Source: DATGKD01 sp035294855 (GTDB lineage: Bacteria > Actinomycetota > Acidimicrobiia > Acidimicrobiales > UBA8190). Taken from it: DNA of 8,468 nucleotides. The stretch covers positions 1-8,468 of the forward strand of contig DATGKD010000256.1 of the NCBI GenBank assembly GCA_035294855.1, in the 5' to 3' direction. Below are positions 1 to 5,196 of this stretch, in pieces. The translations under genes were made by a program, and so were the position numbers. Each line of letters opens with the position of its first letter. Positions within the stretch are counted from its first letter, which is position 1. The notes below the pieces were generated by a model. The model did not search any database, was not told the origin of the DNA, and was given only the letters and a program-made list of their open reading frames with translations.

Positions 1-2
1 TT

Positions 3-167
3 CGGTTCGCGCTGGCCGACACCACCTGGCGGCGCGCCGTCCTCCTGGCGGGCATGGTCCACGACACGACGTCGTGGCGGGAGCGAGCGCAGTTGTCGGC
101 GCGTGTGGTCAGCCAGGCGGGGAGCCGGTGGCGGGCGCTACGTCGCACCGGCGAGGTGACCGCGTAG
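3..167 (+). CDS. C-terminal fragment of an unidentified protein (5' end outside the window)
   Basis: This is an open frame that enters from the left edge and stops at TAG 165-167, giving about 54 residues. Fifty of its 54 codons end in G or C, as expected for a real gene here, and the other two forward frames are far more arginine- and proline-rich. The fragment has a hydrophobic patch (AVLLAG), several tryptophans and a basic C-terminal end (RWRALRRTGEVTA). I do not recognise the family. Given the neighbours it could be the tail of a glycosyltransferase, but no motif shows this. It converges on the GH5 gene, with 21 bases between the two stops. Confidence 0.5.
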   Translation, partial: RFALADTTWRRAVLLAGMVHDTTSWRERAQLSARVVSQAGSRWRALRRTGEVTA

Positions 168-179
168 CTGCGCTGGCGG

Positions 180-210
180 CGCGCTCGGTCAGCTCAGGCC
201 GGCGAGCGCG
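180..210. terminator. Possible bidirectional hairpin terminator at convergent gene ends
   Basis: A perfect 8-base inverted repeat is present: CGCGCTCG at 180-187 and CGAGCGCG at 203-210, around a 15-base loop. It spans the GH5 stop codon (189-191) and lies just after the stop of the upstream plus-strand gene (167). There is no T-tract on either side, so a classic intrinsic terminator is not shown. Its place between two convergent genes is the main support; in DNA this GC-rich an 8-base inverted repeat can also arise by chance. Confidence 0.3.
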
Positions 211-2105
211 GCGAGGACCGGCATCCCCGAAGGGGAGGGCTGGAAAGGGCCGCTCGCGGGCGTGGACGAGACGAGCCCCCAAGGTGCGGTCGAGGTGAAC
301 GCAAAGGCGTTCCAGCCCCATCCGTGCGCGTTCGCATAGGCGACGACGTTGCGCATGTAGGTCCCGTCCGCGTTGTTCGGCCACCCGAATTCGCCCACCA
401 CGACGGGATAGGTGGCGCCCACGCCGGTCCACTGCCCCAGGATGGGCGAGGGATCCATGGGGTTGGCGGTGCCGCACGCTGGCGGCGCCGCTCCCGGGCA
501 CGTGTAGGCGTGGACCGAGTACACGATGTTCGTGCCGAACACGAGGCTCGAGGGCACGGTGTTGCCCCAGTTGTTGCCGCTCACGAAGACGACGTTCTGC
601 GGCGCGACCGCGTGCACGACGTCGTACAGCTGTTGCATGCCGGCCGCGATGTAGGTGGTCCCGCCCTCGGAGACCTGGCCGCCGTTCAGCCACACCTGGT
701 CGGAGATGTCGTGGGGCTCGTTGTAGAGGTCGAACGCCACGAGGGGGTTGCCCGCGTAGCGCGACGCCACCTGTGACCAGAACTCGACCGAGCCGGGATT
801 GTCGGCCATGTCGTGCGGACTGCCCGCGGGGCAGCCGCCGCCCAGTGAGGAATCCTGCAGCTCGAGCACGGCCACCATGCCGAGCGACGTGATCCATTGC
901 ACGGCCTGGTCCACCGCCGACTGGTAGTTCGGGTCGTACCGGCAGCTCGAGGGGTCCCACAGCTGCTCGCCGAGCGCCACGCGCATCATGTTCGCCCCCC
1001 ACGCGGATGCCGAGGCCACCGCGGCCGCCGACACAGAAGGCGAGGCGCTGGCGGCGTCGAGCCCGTAGAGCTCGGTGCCGCGCAGCACCACCGGGACGCC
1101 GTTCGCCTGCACGACGCGATTGCCCGCCACGTGCAGTGGGCCGACCACGTGCGTGCCGGCGTGCCCGGGCGTGCCGGTCAGCGCGGGTAGCTCGAGGTAC
1201 AACGCCGGCCCCACCACGCCCGAGTAGATGAGCACGGCCATGCCGACGTACGCGCTGCCGGGCGGCGCGATGCCGAGTGCAGGGGAGAGCCACGTCCACG
1301 AACCCGCCACCGCGGTCGCGCCCGAGCCCCACACCGACGTCAGGTAATTGCCGGCCGCGTCGAAGAAGCCCACCACCGGTTGGACGAGTACGGGCGCTCC
1401 GGCGGACTGCACGACGGCCGCCGCGCTGTAGACGCTCCCCGGCGTGGCGCGGGCGAGGCCTCCGGACTGGGGGGAGCCCGACCAGGCCCACATCGACTGG
1501 TTCGACGAGGCGATCGCTTCCAGCGAGCCCCCCGGCGTGGTCGCCGGCGCCGGGACCCAGCGCAGGCTGCCGGCCATGGCGATCCAGGTGCCGGTCGTGC
1601 CGTTGAAGTCGACCTGGTTGCCGCCGAGCAGGTTGGTACCCGAGCCGGCCCCCGCGCCGCCGCCTGAGATCCCGCCCCCGCCATTCGCGTGGGGCAGCCC
1701 GCCCGGTCCCGAGGGCGAGGCGAGGTCGCGTGCCACCGCGCCGTTCACTGGACCGAGCGGCGCGCCCGGTGGGGCCCCCGTGGTCGTGGTGTCCTCCGGG
1801 CGGCCGCGTGGCCCGTGCCGCGTTGCTCCGAACGGTCCGGCGGCCGTCGCCGAAGAGCGGTGCGACGGGGTGCCGGTCGGCGCCGACGGCACGGCGACCA
1901 TGTCGACGGCCACGACCAGGACGAGCAGCAGCGCGCACCCGGCCGCGACGACGCCGATCTTCCGCGGGCCCTGCCAGGCCCATCGCCATCCCGGCTGCAA
2001 GACCGATTGGGACGCCGACCGACATGCCGATACGGCCGACCGACGCGCCGCCGTGACGCGGGACGGCAAAGGGAAACGTCCAAGCCGAGGGAACGGCAGG
2101 CGCAC
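189..2105 (-). CDS. Membrane-anchored glycoside hydrolase family 5 (cellulase-like) protein
   Basis: This is a predicted retaining endo-glycosidase acting outside the cell on a beta-linked glycan. Numbering from GTG 2105 (638 aa), it has a basic N-terminal segment, one membrane helix at about 50-71 (core ALLLVLVVAV), a Pro/Thr/Gly-rich linker to about 155, a Trp- and Gly-rich module at about 157-312 that looks like a carbohydrate-binding beta-sandwich, and a GH5 catalytic domain to the end. Family hallmarks are the acid/base Glu 463 in DLYNEP (codon 717-719), the nucleophile Glu 572 in VVVGEFGW (codon 390-392), His 532 in SVHAY and Arg 375 in NMMRVAL. I chose GTG 2105 because AGGAGGT lies 3 bases upstream. 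GTG 2195 (668 aa) and TTG 2306 (705 aa) are also in frame. The helix is probably an uncleaved anchor, as I see no convincing lipobox or signal peptidase site. The substrate is unknown. The gene is divergent from the sugar-nucleotide operon, suggesting a role in processing that polymer. Confidence 0.88.
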   Translation of the reverse strand: MRLPFPRLGRFPLPSRVTAARRSAVSACRSASQSVLQPGWRWAWQGPRKIGVVAAGCALLLVLVVAVDMVAVPSAPTGTPSHRSSATAAGPFGATRHGPRGRPEDTTTTGAPPGAPLGPVNGAVARDLASPSGPGGLPHANGGGGISGGGAGAGSGTNLLGGNQVDFNGTTGTWIAMAGSLRWVPAPATTPGGSLEAIASSNQSMWAWSGSPQSGGLARATPGSVYSAAAVVQSAGAPVLVQPVVGFFDAAGNYLTSVWGSGATAVAGSWTWLSPALGIAPPGSAYVGMAVLIYSGVVGPALYLELPALTGTPGHAGTHVVGPLHVAGNRVVQANGVPVVLRGTELYGLDAASASPSVSAAAVASASAWGANMMRVALGEQLWDPSSCRYDPNYQSAVDQAVQWITSLGMVAVLELQDSSLGGGCPAGSPHDMADNPGSVEFWSQVASRYAGNPLVAFDLYNEPHDISDQVWLNGGQVSEGGTTYIAAGMQQLYDVVHAVAPQNVVFVSGNNWGNTVPSSLVFGTNIVYSVHAYTCPGAAPPACGTANPMDPSPILGQWTGVGATYPVVVGEFGWPNNADGTYMRNVVAYANAHGWGWNAFAFTSTAPWGLVSSTPASGPFQPSPSGMPVLAALAGLS

Positions 2106-2108
2106 AGC

Positions 2109-2115
2109 ACCTCCT
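2109..2115 (-). promoter_or_regulatory. Ribosome binding site deciding the GH5 start
   Basis: On the minus strand AGGAGGT, fully complementary to the 16S rRNA tail, sits 3 bases before GTG 2103-2105. The spacing is slightly short but the match is the best in the region. The competing GTG at 2193-2195 has only GGAAAGGGG (about 2201-2209) five bases upstream, a poorer match. Confidence 0.5.
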
Positions 2116-2248
2116 CGTCCACGATGTCGGACGCCACGCCGCGGGTCTTGAGCGATCCATGGACGGACAGGGCTGTGCCACGCGAGAACGCTCACCGCCG
2201 CCCCTTTCCGCCCAGCGACCCCACCTGGTCCGGGGGAATTTCGCCGCC

Positions 2249-2263
2249 CGGGTCGGAGACCCG
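2249..2263. repeat. Perfect short inverted repeat in the divergent region
   Basis: CGGGTC-GGA-GACCCG forms a 6-base-pair stem with a 3-base loop. It lies about 145 bases before the GH5 GTG at 2105 and about 180 bases before the operon GTG at 2446. It could be an operator half-site pair or an mRNA hairpin in the leader. No particular regulator is indicated. Confidence 0.35.
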
Positions 2264-2436
2264 CCCTGTCGGAGGAAAGGTTGTCGGCCAGTTGTTCGGG
2301 GCACAACCCCCAAAATCGCGACGAGGTCCCAGGCCGGCCCCGTGAGAAACCCCTCCGTCGAACGTTTCCCCTGGCAGCCGGGGGGTTCGCTCGAGTGCGT
2401 CGGCGCCACGAGCGCCCGCGTCAGCCGGCGGGGGTT

Positions 2437-2441
2437 GGAGG
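2437..2441 (+). promoter_or_regulatory. Ribosome binding site of the nucleotidyltransferase
   Basis: GGAGG lies 4 bases before GTG 2446-2448. It selects this start over the longer open frame reaching back to 2281, whose extra residues are basic and show no nucleotidyltransferase motif. From the chosen start the protein begins directly with the first beta strand of the nucleotide-binding fold (KTLILCGGKGTR). Confidence 0.75.
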
Positions 2442-2445
2442 CCCG

Positions 2446-3267
2446 GTGAAGACGCTGATCCTGTGCGGTGGCAAGGGCACGCGGGCCTACCCGCACACCC
2501 TGGAGGTGCCCAAGCCGCTTCTCGAGGTGGGCGGACGACCCGTCCTCGCCCACGTCATGGAGATCTATGCCCGGCAGGGCTTCTGTGACTTCGTGCTGGC
2601 GGCCGGGTTCAAGGCCGACCTCGTCGAGGTGTTCGCCGAGACCGTGCGAGGCGACTGGCGGGTGGAGGTCGTGGACACCGGCGAGGAGACCAACACCGGT
2701 GGCCGCGTGGCGCGGTGCGCACCACGCATGGGCGACACCTTCTTCGTCACCTATGCCGACGGCCTCGGCGACGTCGACCTCCACGGGCTGCTCGACTTCC
2801 ACCGGGGCCACCGCGGCACGGCGACGCTCACGACGGTGCCGCTCCCGTCCCAGTACGGAACGGTCGAGTGCGACGGCGGGTCTCGCGTGTCGCACTTCGT
2901 GGAGAAGCCCAAGCTCCCTGACCACTGCATCAACGCCGGGTACTTCGTGTTCGACCGGGACGCCGAGCGTTTCTTCGTCGGCGACGACCTCGAGCGGGAA
3001 TTCCTCCCCGCGCTGGCCAGTGCGGGCGAGTTGTTCGCCTACCGCCACGACGGCTTCTGGCGGTCGATGGACACCTACAAGGACGCCCTCGAGTTGACCG
3101 GCTTGTGCCGAGGCGACGCGCCACCGTGGTTCGGCGCGCGCGGTGCGGAAGGCCCAGGCCCCTCCGGTGAGATCCAGGCGGTCGAGGCGGCCGAGGCGGC
3201 CGAGGCGGTCGGGGCGGCCGAGGCGGTCGGGGCGGCTGAGGTCATTTCCGCAGCGGGTCTGCGATGA
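2446..3267 (+). CDS. RfbF-like sugar-1-phosphate nucleotidyltransferase (probable cytidylyltransferase)
   Basis: This enzyme is predicted to join a sugar-1-phosphate with an NTP, releasing pyrophosphate and giving an activated NDP-sugar in the cytoplasm. The 273-aa protein opens with the nucleotide-binding signature GGKGTR (8-13) and Lys 23 in VPKPLLEVGG. It continues with VVDTGEETNTGGR (75-87), the metal-site Asp 105 in TYADG, FVEKP (151-155), NAGYFVF (163-169) and HDGFWRSMDT (201-210). The order and wording closely follow glucose-1-phosphate cytidylyltransferase (RfbF), including VDTG...TGGR and GFW..MDT. Compared with RfbF as I remember it, about 30 residues are missing between the second beta-alpha unit and VVDTG, so the sugar and even the base are uncertain. 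After PPWFG (226-230) a non-conserved tail holds the tripeptide-type repeat (244-264). The stop overlaps the next start (ATGA), so the two genes are translationally coupled. Confidence 0.85.
   Translation: MKTLILCGGKGTRAYPHTLEVPKPLLEVGGRPVLAHVMEIYARQGFCDFVLAAGFKADLVEVFAETVRGDWRVEVVDTGEETNTGGRVARCAPRMGDTFFVTYADGLGDVDLHGLLDFHRGHRGTATLTTVPLPSQYGTVECDGGSRVSHFVEKPKLPDHCINAGYFVFDRDAERFFVGDDLEREFLPALASAGELFAYRHDGFWRSMDTYKDALELTGLCRGDAPPWFGARGAEGPGPSGEIQAVEAAEAAEAVGAAEAVGAAEVISAAGLR
3175..3237 (+). repeat. Seven-copy 9-base in-frame tandem repeat
   Basis: Seven units of 9 bases run from 3175 to 3237. They are variants of GAGGCGGYC: CAGGCGGTC, GAGGCGGCC twice, GAGGCGGTC, GGGGCGGCC, GAGGCGGTC and GGGGCGGCT. 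They encode QAV EAA EAA EAV GAA EAV GAA near the C-terminus of the nucleotidyltransferase. Units differ by single bases at the first and eighth positions (also the ninth in the last copy), and the alternation GGGGCGG / GAGGCGG suggests a later duplication of an 18-base block. A multiple of three in unit length means copy-number changes would not shift the frame. Confidence 0.9.
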
Positions 3268-4292
3268 CCGACCACGTCGACACGACCGGGGCCCGCGCCT
3301 CGGATGCGCAGCCTGTCCGGCTGCCGGCATCGGCGCGCGTCCTCGTCACCGGGGCGGCGGGCTTCATCGGCTCCCACCTCGTGCGCCGGCTGGTCGCCGA
3401 CGGCAACGAGGTCTTCGCGCTGACGAGCGCGGTGTCGAGCGTCTACCCCGTCCGCCTCGTCGACCTGCGGGACCGCATCACGCTCGTCGAGGGGAGCTTG
3501 ACCGATCGCAGTGCCATGGACGCGGTGGTGGCCTCGGCGCGGCCCACGCACGTCCTCCATCTGGGCGCCTACACGCACGTCGGCAAGTCGTGGCAGCGCG
3601 TCGACGAATGCGTGCAGGTGAACGTGCAGGGAACGGTGAACCTCCTCGAGGCCCTGGACGGCTCGGGCTACGAGCGCTTCGTCAACACCGGCACGAGCGA
3701 GATCTACGGCGATGTCGAGGTGCCGTTCCGGGAGGACCGAGCGGTGCGGCCGGCGTCCCCGTACGCGTCGAGCAAGTACGCCGCTGAGCTGTTCTGCCGG
3801 GTCTTTCACGACGGGCGGGGCTGGCCGATCGTCATGCTTCGGCCCTTCAACGCCTACGGCCCGGCGCAGACCGCCGACCGCATCATCCCCGAGGTGATCG
3901 TCCGGGCGCTGCGCGGTGAGGACCTGCTCATGACGTCGGGGCGCCAGACCCGGGAGTTCAACTTCGTGGAGGACCTCGTCGACGGGATGGTGCGCGCCGC
4001 CGTGACGCCCGGCGTCGAAGGCCAGCTGTTCAACCTCGGTTGCGAGGAGGACGTGGCGATCCGGGATGTGGCGACGCTCATTCTCGACCTGATGGGGAAT
4101 CCCGTGGAGGCGCGCTTCGGCGCTCTGCCCGACCGTCCGATCGAGATCTGGGAGATGCGCTGCGACGCCACGCGCGCCCGCGAGACCCTGGGCTGGAAAC
4201 CGCAGCACTCGCTCGCCGACGGCCTCGAGAAGACCATCGCCTGGTACCGCGAGGAGCTTTCTCATCCGTCCTCGCTGTTCGTAGCGAGCTAA
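3264..4292 (+). CDS. Extended-SDR NAD-dependent sugar-nucleotide epimerase/dehydratase
   Basis: This enzyme modifies an NDP-sugar, probably by 4,6-dehydration or C4 epimerisation using bound NAD. The 342-aa protein has about 23 extra N-terminal residues before the Rossmann fold. It shows the dinucleotide motif GAAGFIG (30-36), an acidic-aromatic region with LGAYTHVGKSW (100-110), the active-site TGTSEIYG (142-149), and the catalytic pair Tyr 167/Lys 171 in PYASSK. It also has RPFNAYGP (193-200), TREFNFVEDLVDG (229-241) and the C-terminal GWKPQHSLADGL (310-321). The FNAYGP and REFNFVEDLVDG wording is closer to LegB/GDP-mannose 4,6-dehydratase-like and UDP-sugar enzymes than to CDP-glucose dehydratase RfbG. 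The substrate therefore cannot be fixed from the neighbour alone. The ATG at 3264 overlaps the upstream stop by four bases, and the acyltransferase follows 25 bases downstream. Confidence 0.92.
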   Translation: MTDHVDTTGARASDAQPVRLPASARVLVTGAAGFIGSHLVRRLVADGNEVFALTSAVSSVYPVRLVDLRDRITLVEGSLTDRSAMDAVVASARPTHVLHLGAYTHVGKSWQRVDECVQVNVQGTVNLLEALDGSGYERFVNTGTSEIYGDVEVPFREDRAVRPASPYASSKYAAELFCRVFHDGRGWPIVMLRPFNAYGPAQTADRIIPEVIVRALRGEDLLMTSGRQTREFNFVEDLVDGMVRAAVTPGVEGQLFNLGCEEDVAIRDVATLILDLMGNPVEARFGALPDRPIEIWEMRCDATRARETLGWKPQHSLADGLEKTIAWYREELSHPSSLFVAS

Positions 4293-4317
4293 CGAGGTCG
4301 CGGAGCGCCGGGTCCCA

Positions 4318-5196
4318 GTGCAGACCGCAAAGGCCCTCGCCTCCTTCCCGCGGCGCGTCGTGTTCCGCGTGGTGCACCTCGCCGCGCTCCCCGGTGCCGT
4401 GGCGCGGTGGCGGCTGCGGCGGGAGATCCTGGTGTGGAGGGTCCGTGCCAGCGCGGCCTGGGGTCGCGCCAAGGTCGAGCTCGACATCGCCCCCGATGTG
4501 CGGGTGGGCCGCCGGGTGCGGTGCACCGTGGCTGCCGGGACGACGAACGTGGTCCGGATCGGCACCGGTTGCACCATCGGTGACGACGTCCGGGTCGGGT
4601 TGCGGGGCGGGCAGCTCCTCCTCGGCGACGCGGTTGACCTGCGTCACCACTGCGTGTTGGGCGTCGCCGGTCGCCTCGAGCTGGTGGGCCGCAACCTCAT
4701 CCAGCAGGGGTGCACGGTGCACTGCGACGAGGCGGTCACGATCGGCCACTACGCCTCGATCGCCGAGTACGTGTCGATCGTCGACTCCAGTCATCGGCTC
4801 GACGGCCCCAACGAATGGTGGATCGACGACATCCACACGACACCGGTCGACATCGGGGCCTACGCGTGGATCTGCGCCAAGGCAACGATCACGCGCGGCG
4901 TCCGCATGGGTGAGCGCAGCGTGCTCGGCGCGAACTCGGTCGCCACCAAGGACGTCCCTGCCGGGTACCTGGCGTCGGGCGTGCCGGCTTCGGTGGTGCG
5001 CGCCGTTGTCCCCGTTGACACGGAGCCGGCACCGGGTCAGGCAGCACCGGGTCAGGCAGCGCCGGGTCAGGCGGCAGGGGATCTGGCAGGAGGGGACCGG
5101 TCACCCGATCACATGCACGACCAAGGTCGTCCGGACGGCTTCAACGGCCGAGTGCGGCTCCCCGACCGTGCCCTCGGCGCGTCGCCGACGCGTTGA
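4318..5196 (+). CDS. Left-handed beta-helix (hexapeptide repeat) acyltransferase
   Basis: This is a predicted O- or N-acetyltransferase of the WbbJ/maltose-transacetylase type, moving an acyl group from acyl-CoA to a sugar of the polymer or its precursor in the cytoplasm. Of 292 residues, 1-50 form a basic, amphipathic N-terminal region. From about 55 to 225 the sequence shows hexapeptide-repeat turns (IGTGCTIGDDVRVG 81-94, VTIGHYASI 140-148, VDIGAYAWI 177-185, MGERSVLGANSV 197-208). His 159 in IVDSSHR is the expected catalytic base. KDVPAGYLASGVPASVV (211-227) is the standard end of such domains, so residues after about 230 are extra: an APGQA triplet (238-252) and a disordered tail. The start is GTG 4318, with GGAG at 4302-4305 as a distant ribosome site; a later start inside the first 50 residues is possible. 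The last 56 bases lie antisense to the end of the next gene. Confidence 0.88.
   Translation: MQTAKALASFPRRVVFRVVHLAALPGAVARWRLRREILVWRVRASAAWGRAKVELDIAPDVRVGRRVRCTVAAGTTNVVRIGTGCTIGDDVRVGLRGGQLLLGDAVDLRHHCVLGVAGRLELVGRNLIQQGCTVHCDEAVTIGHYASIAEYVSIVDSSHRLDGPNEWWIDDIHTTPVDIGAYAWICAKATITRGVRMGERSVLGANSVATKDVPAGYLASGVPASVVRAVVPVDTEPAPGQAAPGQAAPGQAAGDLAGGDRSPDHMHDQGRPDGFNGRVRLPDRALGASPTR
5029..5073 (+). repeat. Three-copy 15-base in-frame tandem repeat
   Basis: Three units of GCACCGGGTCAGGCA cover 5029-5043, 5044-5058 and 5059-5073. The first two are identical and the third differs at two silent positions (GCG for GCA at each end). They encode APGQA three times in the tail of the acyltransferase, just after the conserved domain. 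A degenerate trace of the same material (GGCAGG, GGCAGGAGG) continues to about 5096. Confidence 0.9.
5117..5130. terminator. Possible weak hairpin downstream of the minus-strand GT4 stop
   Basis: ACGAC-CAAG-GTCGT is a perfect 5-base-pair hairpin with a 4-base loop. On the minus strand it begins 10 bases after the GT4 stop codon (5141-5143), a natural place for a terminator. There is no T-tract after it and it lies inside the acyltransferase coding sequence, so this is a weak call. Confidence 0.2.

Larger units (their letters stand above)
2106..2445. other. Divergent intergenic/leader region between GH5 and the sugar-nucleotide operon
   Basis: These 340 bases must hold the promoters of both the minus-strand GH5 gene and the plus-strand operon. 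I could not place a convincing -35/-10 pair on either strand. Visible structure includes a perfect 6-base-pair hairpin at 2249-2263 (CGGGTC, loop GGA, GACCCG) and a shorter one at 2298-2310 (GGGG, loop CACAA, CCCC). The heptamer-like word GTCGGAG recurs near 2253 and 2268. The least GC-rich patches are GGGAATTTCG near 2234 and CCAAAATCG near 2310. The GH5 frame stays open up to TTG 2306, so part of this region could be coding if a longer start is used. I recognise no known riboswitch. Confidence 0.5.

Noticed and set aside
2281..2445. A longer N-terminus for the nucleotidyltransferase
   Set aside because: The extra 55 residues are basic and unlike the family, and GTG 2446 has a good ribosome binding site followed at once by the conserved first strand.
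2106..2445. A cyclic di-GMP or cyclic di-AMP riboswitch controlling the locus
   Set aside because: I looked for the conserved cores of these classes on both strands and could not match them; only simple short hairpins are visible.
3175..3237. A CRISPR array or regulatory iteron set
   Set aside because: The units are 9 bases, directly adjacent without spacers, and keep the reading frame, so it is a coding minisatellite.
109..3330. A 1073-codon open frame on the minus strand running through GH5 and the nucleotidyltransferase
   Set aside because: It is antisense or out of frame to two genes with clear catalytic motifs, is rich in Arg, Gly and Pro, and shows no family motif. Long empty frames are expected at this GC content.
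3075..4577. A 500-codon minus-strand frame opposite the SDR gene
   Set aside because: It is the antisense shadow of a strongly recognised SDR enzyme; its His/Arg/Asp-rich composition shows no domain.
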